64,000 nt of DNA from Pogostemon cablin (Eukaryota; Streptophyta; Magnoliopsida; Lamiales; Lamiaceae). How positions within the stretch are numbered: position 1 is the first letter of the stretch; every line of letters begins with the position of its first letter. The stretch is taken from the NCBI GenBank assembly GCA_023678885.1, contig CM042975.1:24407405-24471404 (forward strand), in the 5' to 3' direction. Below, piece by piece: positions 11,825-23,018 of the stretch. Made by a program: the position numbers and the translations under genes. The notes under the pieces were generated by a model. It was not told the DNA's origin. It ran no database searches and was given only the letters and a program-made list of their open reading frames with translations.

Positions 11825-12190
11825 TATGGTTGCTCACGTTCCTTCCCTTATCGCTTTCGTTGAGTAATACCTAGCATTGGAGAGTCATCTTCTGGAGGCA
11901 TACGACGACCTCCTGGACGAAGTGCGGTGGGCTAAAACCTAAGCACTCGCCGGTCGTGATGGAAATCCTTCGATCGAAGAATTCATTGAATTCTCTAGGA
12001 TTTTCTAATGGAAAGCAGCGTCGCTGGCAACATTGTCTACCACGTGGGGATGCATGCACTTGATATTGATCTCCAAATCACAATTAAAATCGCGAGACTG
12101 ATAATGAACCATCCATTCTTCAGTGGGGTGCGAAGGACTGAATCAGAGCTAAAAGAATGCCAAAGACCCCATCCTCCTCTGCATGGCTCC
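11825..12190 (+). pseudogene. Carboxylesterase (CXE) fragment, copy 2
   Basis: Positions 11830-12005 repeat 11335-11515 with scattered differences. The sequence then continues into a later part of the gene: SVAGNIVYHVGMHALDIDLQ followed by LIMNHPFFSGVRRTESEL, matching the segment after the GDSAGGN nucleophile region in plant CXEs. The serine motif is degraded (SSVAGN). Stops interrupt the frame before 12008. From about 12290 the sequence becomes the inverted copy of the element's left arm. Confidence 0.7.
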
Positions 12191-12842
12191 AATATCATGT
12201 GGTTGCTCGCACTTTCGAAGGGTACAGATCGAGGCCATGTATACTGTGATCCGTTTTTTGGTGATAGACCCTTGGAGGAGAAGATCCGACAGTTGTCGTC
12301 CATGGTGGTAAGAGGGTACACAGGAGATTCCTGATTGACAAAAAGAGTGAGTTTGCGTAGATGGTGGAAGCACATGGAGGGCACATGAGAATTGAGTTCA
12401 TCAATATTGAGGGGTACTTTTTAAAATTAAATTACTAATAAAATATTATTATTGTTAATGTGGATGTCACTGTGTCGCTAGGTTAGGAAATTCGTAAGGA
12501 AATGCCAAATCCGATAATCACGTGACATGGACGTGATCGATTCTAGTGAAAATATCAAATTTCAGGACAAATGCACAAATCTTATCTTTTTTGGAGCAAA
12601 AATTGTACATGGCCAAAATTATAGGGCAAAAAAAAATTTCCACCGAAAAATGCCAAATTCGATAATCACGTGACATGCACGTGATCAATTCCGGCGAAAA
12701 TATCAAATTTCGATGAAAACGGGACAATATTGGCGCAATTATGAAGATAGTGGGACAAATTCCCAAATGTTATCTTTTTTTGGGCAAAAATTGTACATGA
12801 CCAAACTTATGGGACAAAATTTTTTTTATCCCTGTTTATAAT

Positions 12843-13189
12843 TCTATTGTTATAAATTTATTATTAAAGAATAATATATCAAATTATTCGTCTTTTTTAT
12901 ATCTTTAATTTAACATCTATATCAACTATCTAATAAATAATTTAATATAAATTTTAGTATTTAATTAATTTTAATAATTAAATCTTATTAACATATTAGG
13001 AAAACAAGTATCCATTAACTTAAAAAAAATCAATTTAATAATTCAATAAATTTTAAATTAACGGTGAATTAAATTAATTATAACGGTGAATTATTTTAAT
13101 ATTACATATTATAACGGTGAATTAAAATTAATTATAATTCGCCATCTAATATTATGTAATTTTAATTCACCGTTATGTATTTATATAAG

Positions 13190-13235
<46 letters not shown>

Positions 13236-13760
13236 TATCTAATTTAATTTAGAATTATTCAGGTTATCAAAACAAAAATTATAATTATTCTCGCCATCTA
13301 AATTCACCGTTATATATTATTATGTATTGAATATTTAATATTAAAATTTTATCGAATAAAAATAAAAAAATTAAAAAGAAATTTGGTACTTAAAAGAATT
13401 ATCTTCATAATTATTTTTTTTAAAATTATGAATCTATTTTAAATTGAATATAATATTTTAATTATATAAATTTTGTAACACCTAAAACTCTATCAAATAA
13501 ATAAAAAATAAAAAAAACATAAAATTTACACTAAAATAAAAAATAAAGTACACATTTTTTTATTAATAAAAAAATACACAACACACATGGGTGTAATTAA
13601 TAAAGTAAAAAAATAAATAATAAAATAATATACATCATACAATGAATGGTGGACCCTTTAACCTCCTTTAACCTGCCATTTGGGTTGACCTGGGTCATGT
13701 GTGAACTCAGATCAGCTAAGAATTACCCTAAAATTTATCGATAATAAAACTGTAAACAAA
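12843..13760. other. AT-rich sequence with palindromic repeats and microsatellite
   Basis: No gene is seen. Direct copies of AACGGTGAATT (about 13059, 13082, 13113) face inverted copies AATTCACCGTT (about 13164 and 13301), forming possible cruciforms. An (ATT)n run of about 45 bp lies at about 13188-13232. Confidence 0.6.
13188..13232. repeat. (ATT)n microsatellite
   Basis: About 14 uninterrupted TTA/ATT units. Confidence 0.95.
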
Positions 13761-13762
13761 TA

Positions 13763-14005
13763 CTCCATCGTTAAGATTTATATTTTCCATTTTGATTTGT
13801 CCAAAGTTAAGATTTACATTTCCTTTCTTGTCAAGTTGACCCACACAAAACAATTAATTATTTCATGTAGGCACACACACAACTCTAATACAACTAACCA
13901 CTTCCATTAAATCTTATTTCTCTTATCTCACTATAAATTAAAATATTATATCTTTTAATCTACACACAAAATATAAACGAAGACGTTTACTTAGGAAGGA
14001 GGGAG
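13763..14005. mobile_element. Stowaway-like MITE
   Basis: It starts CTCCATCGTTAAGATTTA and ends GAAGGAGGGAG, flanked by TA. Its interior (GTTAAGATTTACATTTCC) matches the outer MITE at 15253, so both belong to one family. Confidence 0.7.
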
Positions 14006-14006
14006 T

Positions 14007-14485
14007 ACGTATTAATCATTTTCAAAACTCATGTAAAATCTCAATAATACTAGGTCAAGCCCTATCCTCTCATTTTGTGTCTTGTGACTATTTCCATCAC
14101 CAATGGCTCTTCCCAACTCCCAAGTCCCAACTCATTCCTGAAAAGGACTTTATAGTTTATATCACTTGTATCGATTGTTCTCATTGTACCTGAAGCTAAA
14201 AAAATAAATATATCTTCTTTCTTCTTTGTATTTTTAAGTTTAGCTCAACCCAAAAATATTTTAAGTCCACCGAAATGAAGTTAAAAAATAAATATATCTT
14301 CTTAAATTATAGTATATATATATATATATATATATTATTTTTTAATTATTATTATTATTTTTTATTTTCTTCAATAAACTTAGCCCACCCCACCCCAATT
14401 TTCTGGATCCGCCCCTGCTGGAAACTATTTATATCCTTTCACTACTACATTGTGGCAATGATTGCTGAAATTATGTAAACAATAT
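14007..14485. other. Intergenic sequence, no gene seen
   Basis: It contains a TA run near 14310-14334. No coding sequence is supported. Confidence 0.5.
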
Positions 14486-14486
14486 A

Positions 14487-14713
14487 CTCCCTCCGTCCCT
14501 TCTTAAGAGAATATTTTTCTTTTTTGGCACGTGGATTAATGATAATTATTATTTAATGTATAGTGGATAATTGTATTAGTGAGAGTGTGAATATCATATT
14601 TTAATTGTATTAGTGAGTGTGTGTGGGTCTCATTTATGTAAAAAAGGAAAATGAACTCTTTGAGAGGGACGGCCAAAATAGAAATAAGAGTCTCTCTGAA
14701 GGGAAGGAGGGAG
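14487..14713. mobile_element. Stowaway-like MITE
   Basis: The ends CTCCCTCCGTCCCTTC and (complement) CTCCCTCCTTCCCTTC are flanked by TA. Its interior resembles the MITEs at 15449, 20713, 21387 and 21774. Confidence 0.85.
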
Positions 14714-14715
14714 TA

Positions 14716-15250
14716 TACCCTTACAATAACTTTTCATACTCTAGATTTTCTAAACGCAACCATAGATAAATAATAACTTAAACTTATAAAATATCTTCTA
14801 AGACATAAGTACCTTTTGTTCATCTTTGTTAAAAAGGGATTTCTCCACATTCTGATTCCTACTATTTCTTCAATCCATCTACTTCTAAAATAATATTTAA
14901 TCATATCTCCAAGATTGAACTTTCCATTTTAGTAACATTGATAATTTTTGATCGAAGAATTTATATGTTGGTCGTTTCGACTTGAATGTTCGACTATCTT
15001 TTCTTGTCAATATAAAAGTGGTCGAGACAGTGGACTAGGTTACCAACTGAACCAAAACAAACCGGTCACGATCACATCTCACCATTGCACGAATTCATTT
15101 ACTGTTACATGTCATGAGTTTTTTCTTTTCGTTGAATCTCTTTTCCATTTATAAGTCTTGTTTCTTTTTCAAAAATTGATTATATGCATTTCTCACAAAT
15201 TAGTGACGCCTCCTGCTACATTTTCATTGACTATTGAGTGATTATATATA
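14716..15250. other. Intergenic sequence, no gene seen
   Basis: A short open frame near 14948-15154 shows no protein features. Nothing is supported. Confidence 0.5.
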
Positions 15251-15252
15251 TA

Positions 15253-15712
15253 CTTCATCTGTCTCGCGTTAAGATTTACATTTTTTATTTTGATTTGTCT
15301 CAAATTAAGGTTTACATTTCCTTTTTTATCAAGTTGAACCCACAATAAACAATTAATTATTCCACAGGGACCACACACAACACTACAATTTCACAATTCA
15401 CATTAAATATCATTTCTCTTATCTCATTGCACATTAAAATGGATATTACTCCCCCGTCCATGCAAAGGGGTGCTTTAACTTTTTACACGTGGATTAATGT
15501 GTAGTGAGTAGTTATATTAATGGGTGTGAATGCCCCATATTTTAATGGTATTAATGAGTGTGTGTGGGTCCATGTATGTAAAAAATTAAAAAGAAATCTT
15601 TGGGTGAGACGTCCAAAATGGAAAAAATGATCCTTTGAAGGGGACGGAGAGAATATATTTCTTAATTTACATGCAAAAAGTAAATGCATACGTTAACACA
15701 GGATGAAGGAAG
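15253..15712. mobile_element. Stowaway-like MITE interrupted by another MITE
   Basis: The outer element starts CTTCATCTGTCTCGCGTTAAG and ends GGATGAAGGAAG, flanked by TA. It is split at a TA by a second MITE (15449-15653) that starts CTCCCCCGTCCATG and ends GGGACGGAGAG. Confidence 0.7.
15449..15653. mobile_element. Inner MITE nested in a MITE
   Basis: About 205 bp with Stowaway-type ends. It interrupts the element at 15253-15712 and is therefore the younger insertion. Confidence 0.7.
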
Positions 15713-15714
15713 TA

Positions 15715-16273
15715 CTTATTTTGTTTGGTTCATGATATCTCGTTTCAACGACTGTCTAAATTGAGGTTAAATGCACATCTGAAAAGTTTCAAAGCGCATG
15801 GTTTTTTTAATGGTTAAGTCTTGATTTGGAATATCATGTTTTTGCAAGTCCTTATGTTGCCCATTCCCAGAAATCTTTTAACTTTTGTTTACAAGAGAGG
15901 GGAATATTTCTTGAGTTCTTTTTTTCCCCTTTTTCCTTAATAATAATTAAAGGTAAAAACTTTTCAAATGATATATATATATATATATAAGTAAATTATA
16001 TTGGGATAGAATTTAATAAATAGCTTAAATTTAGTAAATTCGGAAGTATGAATAGCCTACTCCCTAACTATTACTAATATTTACCAATAAATAGGACAAC
16101 TTCTTCCTTCTTTAACCACACTAATTTCTAATCTTTTAGACGACATACAACAGAAATATACGACGCTTAAAATACTTCATGACAGTAGTAAATATAGTAC
16201 AGGAGTTGTAGTTTACATTTGAGGACATTGTTTACAACATAGTTACTTACAGCGACAGCGATAGCAATAGCGA
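15715..16273. other. Downstream region of heme oxygenase gene
   Basis: The heme oxygenase 3' untranslated region and end site must lie here, but no unambiguous poly(A) signal was fixed. A TA run lies near 15970-15988. Confidence 0.5.
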
Positions 16274-19200
16274 TCACGATAGTATCAAACGCAGGATCTC
16301 ACCAGAAAACTTGAATGATTTCTCTGTCTCTTCAAGACAATGATCCTTCTCCTCCCTCGTCCAGCTCTGCATCACAAGATTAAAGCATATAACATGAGAT
16401 CAGGCACAACAAACTATAACTAGAAATTAAACAAACAAAGAGACTCCACGTCGTACTTCAGCAACTCGGTTTAACTTATCTCGAACATTTTGCAACAGTT
16501 GAAAAAGATCACCCTCCCATTTGTAGAACTCTAGTTCCTTGCCATTGATAATCTTTTCTGCTACCTAAGAAAGATATCAAAGCAATAAAATAAACAAATA
16601 CAAATTTTAGGAATGAATCTACCCTCTCAGCATTCTTGGTTATGGACCACGAATAAATAACACATCAACAATGAGTCTCACATCAATATCAAGAAAATGT
16701 GCAAGTGGAATATTTTAAAAACAAGGAATTTTGTTTAACATGAACTAAATGTTATAATAATATAAGGTAGATAAATTTTCATGGAATTGGTCATAATTAA
16801 AAACTAAATTAGAGTTTCAAACTGACATAGGTGATTCAAGATGTCTAGTTAATAAATTGAATAAAAATGTCGATGATGATAAACCATCATTCTCTCATAC
16901 GCTTTATAGATTAGGAACATACTTTACCTAGATCAATGTATAACATAGATCAGCATGCTTAGTCGACATGTTATTTTTAGGTGTATAATACTGAAAAAAT
17001 ATATTTAGCTCCATATTGCACACCAATTTAATTATAATAAAATTTCTTTAAAAACAGAAACTCTAATTCGAATTCGATAAAAAAATTTCTAGCTTTAGAA
17101 TGACTTTCAATTTCATATGCTATCTTTAGAAGGCTTGAACTATATTCATGCCAAACCTTCACATATTTAAGTCTTGCAGGCTACACACAAGAGCATAGTT
17201 GTTAAAAGCGAGAGGCGCACCTAGGCGCACGGACCCCTAGGCGCGCCTAAGGCGCTCGCCTGAGCTACATTTTGCCCAAAACAGAATTTACAATGTATAC
17301 AAATACATCCTACTTACAATCATATTACATAACTAAACTAAGATAAAAATCACATAATGATACATAAATAACTCATAATAGCATTATAACACATAAAACA
17401 TACACACAAATAAAGTTCAAGTAGGCGGCAAATGATGGAGGTGAAGGCAGCCCACCTTTTTGTCTTTGTTTTGAAAATTCAAGTACTAAAACCCTAACCT
17501 TAATTCTCTATTTATATAATTTTATAAGTGGGCTGTCCATTTTTATCTTAAAAATGTGTAAACCCTTTAATAATTGAGTAGCAATTTCAAAAAACTTAAA
17601 AAAAGAAAAAGAAAAAAAAGATGTTGAAGAGGCGCGCCTTAGGCGCATCTAGGCGCAACTAAAAGGCGCACCTAGGCGCACGCCTTTGATACATGAGCCT
17701 GGAATAGAAAAAAAATCAACAATCTAGGCGCAGACCCCTGAGCCTGAGCGCCTGAGCGCTGAGGCGCGCCTTTAACAACTATGCACAAGAGTAGGTTATC
17801 TGATTCCAAACTCCAAATTAATCAACATCTCTTAACCTCCATTAAAACGGGCAAAGCTTGAAAAAAGATCAGAAGGGTTTAGTGAATTAGGTAACTATGA
17901 TACGAAAATTATCTTTCTCCCTAAAAAAAATTATAATGGGTGCCAAAACACAATATTCGGAGACGAGCAATTATCAAGTATGCCAAGATAAGAATTTTAA
18001 ATAGCACTGCTGACCTTTCTCCCTATCATCCTGCCACCAGCTGAGTGGGCAAAGTATGTGTTGTAAAAATGGCAAATGAATGCCTGTGGATCTTTTTCGG
18101 ACAACTCTTCAAGGTATTGAGCATAGTTAATACCGGGAGAAGATGGTTCCGGGATGACATGACCTTCCTGCTTAAACCATTCAAGATCTTTCTCCAGACA
18201 TTTTGATCTCTCTAAACCAGTGTTCCTGAATTCCGCATCTACAACATCCATAGTCCTTTAGCACAAATAAGTTTGCATTCGACACAATCAGTAAACCAAG
18301 AACACGATTAACCAAAAGCATGGAATCAAGATTCACACGCATCGGTAAAACTTGATTAGCAAATAAGAGTATAAGAAAGATTGATTAAAGGAACATATCT
18401 GACTCACTGAATTAAGACAGAGTCGAGGAACATATGAAATCAACCGTAGTCAGCAAGAACTACATCTAATAAAAGAGTTGTTGGCAACTGTTTTCAACAA
18501 CAGTTAGCAATTACAGTGGAGGCGTAGAGATTGCAAAAATAAAAGAGGCACCTTCACAACTAAAAGCACAACTATAATATCCATACAATTCCCTGAAAAG
18601 TAGTGCAAAAATTTGGATAACTAAACATTAAAATCAAAATAACTATACTAAGAACATGAAGATGTTAAGACTCAAGTAAAACTCCAACATCATAGATGAA
18701 TAGCAAAAATTATAGGATAGAGAAATAGCAAAGCAGCAAATATATATCTTTAAGATGAATGTGTGGCAAAATTAAATCATAAAAACCAGCAATCTTTTGT
18801 CGTGCCTGTCCAATAATTCAGACAACCTAATTTTACTGAAGTAGCAGGTTTAACAAAACGAAAGGGTGAAGAACTTTTTTTTTGTCATGTCATGTAACAA
18901 AGTCAGAGACCATTAAACCAATAAAAAATACTGAACTCAAAATGAAAGCCAGTCACAATTCACACCAATAGTATCTAAAACTACAAGTTGAAAGCCCCTT
19001 AAAAATAAAGAACAATATCATCCAAACCACCATAAAAATCACAAAAAAAAAAAAAAAAATCTTGCATACTCACATTCAGGGAATGCAGCTTTCTCAACAA
19101 TCCCCTCAAGTGTATCATAAACCAACTTACTATCAACCAAGAATCTCAAATACCCATCAACACTAGGCTCCCACTTAGCAATAGGCTCTCCCTTGGGCTC

Positions 19201-19470
19201 CTTCTCCCCCTCCTTTGCTTGATCCTTGGTGTGCAGTTTCATAGCCACAAACCTCATCTCCTCCACAAACCCCTTCGCCTCACCGGGGTACCTCTTCTTC
19301 GCCTTCTCCGCCGTCGTAGCTGAAACTACCACCATCCTTGATTTCTTTAGGGGCAAAATACTCTGAGATGAGGGCAGAGACAAAAAGTGTAATTGAGGCT
19401 TTTTCAAGACTCCCAAAAGAGCGTTCTTGAACAAGGGGTGAGAATGGGAGATGGGTGTCATAGAAGCCAT
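16274..19470 (-). CDS. HO1: Heme oxygenase 1, chloroplastic
   Basis: This enzyme opens heme to biliverdin IX-alpha, CO and iron in plastids, the first step towards the phytochrome chromophore. Four exons join in frame with GT-AG introns: 19470-19074, 18238-18015, 16564-16457 and 16366-16274, giving 273 residues. The first roughly 50 residues are Ser-, Lys- and Leu-rich and acid-poor, like a transit peptide. The core follows: RFVAMKLHTKDQAK with the proximal heme ligand His80, EPSVDGYLRFLVDSKLVYDT, then QAFICHFYNTYFAHSAGGRM (the distal-helix glycine region) and the plant C-terminus ETEKSFKFSGEILRLILS. Length is close to the usual 280 or so residues. The splice at 19074/18238 restores PEYAEFRNTG, as in Arabidopsis HY1. 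Intron 2 (1450 bp) carries a hAT-like insertion. No break is seen, so the gene should be functional. Confidence 0.95.
17194..17783. mobile_element. hAT-like non-autonomous transposon in HO1 intron 2
   Basis: A 590-bp insertion is flanked by a perfect 8-bp duplication CACAAGAG (17186-17193 and 17784-17791). The ends are inverted repeats CATAGTTGTTAAA. GC-rich subterminal regions hold many copies of AGGCGC/GCGCCT and CTAGGCGC words on both strands (17210-17260 and 17628-17770), a common layout for transposase-binding repeats in hAT elements. The interior is AT-rich and non-coding. Confidence 0.85.
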
Positions 19471-19523
19471 TGATAAAGAAGATTGCTTCAGTGGTTGTAC
19501 AAGAAAATAGTCAAGATTGATGG

Positions 19524-19545
19524 AGACTGGTTATATTAATAGCTG
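19524..19545 (-). promoter_or_regulatory. Possible TATA element of heme oxygenase gene
   Basis: On the minus strand CTATTAATATAACC lies about 65 bp upstream of the ATG at 19470, a plausible TATA position that would leave a short 5' untranslated region. Confidence 0.4.
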
Positions 19546-20188
19546 TGGATGAGTGCATACAAGATAAGAGTATGGAGAAAAGTAATTGAGCAGCAATAAT
19601 GGCTACTCGGAATTTGGGGGCGATTATTAAATACAAATATAGTAATAGTATTTGTTTTTGGGTGTTAGAGCAGTGTGAAGAATCAACTGTCTGCTGAGTT
19701 GGGAATGGAGAAATGGATAGGTTTCTTCATTTTTTTAAGAATATTGATGAACGAATGATGAAGAAGGGGAATCGTCACGCTAGGGAATTTGGTCGCGTGG
19801 TCGCTACGACGTCGCATAATGTTCACCAATTATAGAAACAAAATTTAAATACTATCAAGAATGATACACGAATCGTCGAATTTAAAAATCATTTATGGTA
19901 ATCTCAAAATTTTCCTCTTCCAGATGTTTTTAACACTGATTTGATAAGACTTACAAAACGGGTTCTGATTAGTGGGCTCAATTTGTGGAAAGATGGGTTA
20001 GGCCTTTGGGCTTTAAAAATAATTGGACCAATATTTAATTATAGCTAACCAGTAATATTAAAATGTGTATGCCCAATAGCACTATAAAGCAACAGATATG
20101 TGGGTCAGACCGGTCCGTGCGTGCAACTTTCTATGGTCATTATTTTGTATCACGTTTTTATTCTACTCAGTCTCATAATCTTGCACCA
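19546..20188. other. Upstream region of heme oxygenase gene
   Basis: No gene is seen. It holds the presumed HO1 promoter. Confidence 0.5.
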
Positions 20189-20197
20189 TCAAAAGAA

Positions 20198-20446
20198 GGA
20201 TTAATTGCAAAATAAATCATGAACTTTACATTTATTGTAGATTAATCTTCATTTTTGAGAAATTATAAAAAAACCACAACTTTTAAGTATTGTTGCAAAA
20301 CGCACCCAATTTCTAACTAAAAGTATGGTTTTTTTGGGATTTTTTTGCAACAATACTTAAATGTGGTGGGTTTTTTGCAATTTCTCAAATGTGAGGATTA
20401 ATTTGCAATATAAGTAAAGTTTGTAGTTTTTTTTAGAATTAACCCC
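20198..20446. mobile_element. Mutator-like MITE
   Basis: A 249-bp element has inverted ends GGATTAATTGCAAAATAAATC and (complement) GGGGTTAATTCTAAAAAAAAC, flanked by near-identical 9-bp TCAAAAGAA/TTAAAAGAA. The arms include ATGAACTTTAC/ACAAACTTTAC. Confidence 0.7.
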
Positions 20447-20492
20447 TTAAAAGAACGGTGCAAAATAATGCAGATGGAGGAAGTGTTTTGTA

Positions 20493-21013
20493 CTTCCTTC
20501 CCACTGTTGTATTTCACATTTTTCTTTTTAATCCGTTCCTCAAAGTATTTCACATTTTACTTTTATTAAAATAATAAAAAATATATTACTCCAATAATAC
20601 TTACTTTTTACACATTTCCCAACACAATACTCAATTTTTCACATATTCCAACAACTTTACACATCTTTTTAATTAAATTAACTAAAATATATTTTCTCTT
20701 TCTTATTTTATACTCCATCCGTCCCACCCAAAGAGTTTTTTTTGTCATTTAGGTCGTCCCATCCAAAGGGTCTCTTTTCCTTTTATACACACATGAAAGT
20801 CACACACCCTCTCTAATACAATTAAAATATGGGTCTACACTCTCACTAATACAACTACCCACTACACATTAAATAATAATACTCCTTAATCCACATTCCA
20901 AAAAGCTAAAACAATCCTATGAATGGAACGGAAGGAGTACATTAAAAAATAAAATTTTCTTAAATAACGTGCAAAAAATACGTGCAATACATTGAGGTAC
21001 AGTATAGAGGGAG
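20493..21013. mobile_element. Stowaway-like MITE interrupted by another MITE
   Basis: The outer element has a TATTTCACATTT interior as in the MITE at 23531, ends CTTCCTTCCCACTG and TATAGAGGGAG, and is flanked by TA. It is split at TA by the element at 20713-20937. Confidence 0.65.
20713..20937. mobile_element. Inner Stowaway-like MITE
   Basis: The ends CTCCATCCGTCCCACCC and (complement) CTCCTTCCGTTCCATTC are flanked by TA. It is nested in the older MITE. Confidence 0.8.
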
Positions 21014-21386
21014 TAAGAAATATTCCATGAGTGCATTTGGCGTTACTAAGCTATAGGAGTTTTGTTTCCTTGAATCTCTTATACTGGTCTATCTATGTAC
21101 ATGTTCATTAGGATTGTCTGTACTACTCCTAATATAACGTCGTTTGCACGTTATCATTTTGTGTCTCATATTTAAAGGATTTTTTTTAGTAAGTGTGTAC
21201 TATACTTTTAAAAATTAATACCCCTAAAATTTTTTACAATATTATACAATTTGTAATCAATTAAATTAAAGTAAGGGGGTAAAAAGTTACAGTAATATTA
21301 AAACTACATTGTACATATATGTCTTAATTTCCGTATAAAAAGCAAACGTAAAGATTCGAAAGGGACAGAAAAACTATTTTGATGTA

Positions 21387-21612
21387 CTCCTTCCATCCGC
21401 TCGAAAGAGAATCTTTTTTCCATTTTGGTCGTCCGCTTAAAGAGGATCATTTCATTTTTTACACACATATGACCCACACACATCCACTAATCCAATTAAA
21501 ATATGGGGCCCACACTCCCAATAATACAACTATCTACTATATATTAAATAATAATACTCTTTAATCTCCGTGCCCAAAAGTAAAAGTCTCTCTCTCAGGC
21601 GGATTGAGGGAG
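21387..21612. mobile_element. Stowaway-like MITE
   Basis: The ends CTCCTTCCATCCGC and (complement) CTCCCTCAATCCGCC are flanked by TA. Confidence 0.8.
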
Positions 21613-21773
21613 TAACATTTTTGTGTTAAATTGTTTTGACGAATGACAGGTATGAGAAATGAGAAAATTATACCTATAAAGGAAAGCATAAATTCTAAAG
21701 GGTCGGGAGCAAAAGGCAATGATAGAATCTTTCATTTTCTCTTTTATCTGCTATATAATTTGAACTTTTTTAT

Positions 21774-22002
21774 ATTCCATTCGTCCACCGGATAGGTGGA
21801 TATTTCTTCATTATGAGCGTCCGCACTAAAGGTGCACATTTTCTTTTTTAAAACACACGAGACCCCACATATATCACTAATACAATTAATATATAGAACC
21901 CACACACTTTAATAATACAACTATCTGCTACATATTAAATAATAATACTTCTTAATTTACGTGCAAAAAGTAAATATCCATGTTTTTGGCGGGCGGAGGG
22001 AG
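21774..22002. mobile_element. Stowaway-like MITE
   Basis: The ends TTCCATTCGTCCACCGG and (complement) CTCCCTCCGCCCGCC mark an element of the same family as 21387. The left end is degenerate. Confidence 0.7.
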
Positions 22003-23018
22003 AAATTTTTAATGTAAAGATCCCATGTCTAATATTCCTTCCTAAGAGATGTTTTGAGCATGAATTGTAGTATAGGCCATGAACAGAGTTAAAAGTATTT
22101 CATAAGTAGCTATAGGAAATTTATAGTTTACTATGTAAGATATTCTTACAAGAGCAGGGATACAAGGAATTATCAAACACAAAACCTCATATCAACTTGA
22201 ATCAGCTAGATCATATATAAGATTATTATGCATTCAATGCAATCATTTACATATCTTTCAATTATCTTGTTGAGAGATATACGCTTGCATGAATTGCATG
22301 ATGCCATGTGAACCTTGTTTTAACTAAAACACGTATGCAACACACTGATCAATTGATCAACATTATAATTAAGAGTTGAGATTAAGTGTTGATGTAAGTT
22401 TGAGCAATTAAAGGCGGTTATGATAGCAGCTAGATAATGAATGATTTATGATAAGATAATGGTCGATTAGATAGATAAAGAAAAGGGTTGGTTGGATAGA
22501 TAGTTATGAGATCTACACTAAGATTATGAGATCTTCCAGTTGGATTGGATATTGTGGAGCTGTTTTTGCTATACAAGTTATCAAGCTGCAACTCTATATA
22601 TAAGGACAAGGTACGACAGTTCATAGATTATCCATGGTAGTACATAAATCAATCCATATATTTCATGGATCAAGATTAGGGTTTATATGAGAGTTAAGTT
22701 TCATTCTTCATCACTTGTTAAATTTCATCAATAATATCTTCTTACTTTAGAGTGCACTTATACAATTTGTTGAACCACTATAAACAATTGGTTTATCATT
22801 TTCTTTTCTTTTTTAATCAATTAGTGAGTGAAAGTGTGTGATCAAAAGCGAAATTGTACGAGAGTTCTTAGAGAGTTTAAGATATTCTTGCATTGAACAA
22901 ATCTAATTAGAAAATATTCATATAACCATTATTTGATAACAAAATCTAGTTACTCCAACATAATTGACAACATTTGGGAGATAGAAACAACATCAACCAA
23001 TTTGAAATGATGAGTGAA
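22003..23018. other. Intergenic sequence downstream of peroxidase
   Basis: No gene is seen. The peroxidase 3' untranslated region is expected just below 23018. Confidence 0.5.

Larger units (their letters stand above)
10648..12832. mobile_element. Pack-MULE-like element carrying carboxylesterase fragments
   Basis: A perfect 10-bp direct repeat TGTTTATAAT flanks the element (10638-10647 and 12833-12842). The ends are long inverted repeats beginning GGGATAAAAAAAATTTT. The arms extend inward for roughly 550 bp each (10648 to about 11205 against about 12290 to 12832) and include a duplicated internal block with words such as TTGCCCCATTTTT and CACGTGA. The centre carries fragments of a plant carboxylesterase gene in plus orientation, with part of it duplicated. 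Target-site length and long terminal repeats fit the Mutator superfamily. No transposase is seen, so it is non-autonomous. Confidence 0.8.

Noticed and set aside
12037..12404. Overlapping minus-strand ORFs in the Pack-MULE right arm
   Set aside because: They are the inverted copy of the left-arm esterase sequence or its antisense.
22430..22624. 64-codon ORF downstream of peroxidase
   Set aside because: Low-complexity AT-rich context and no homology recognised.
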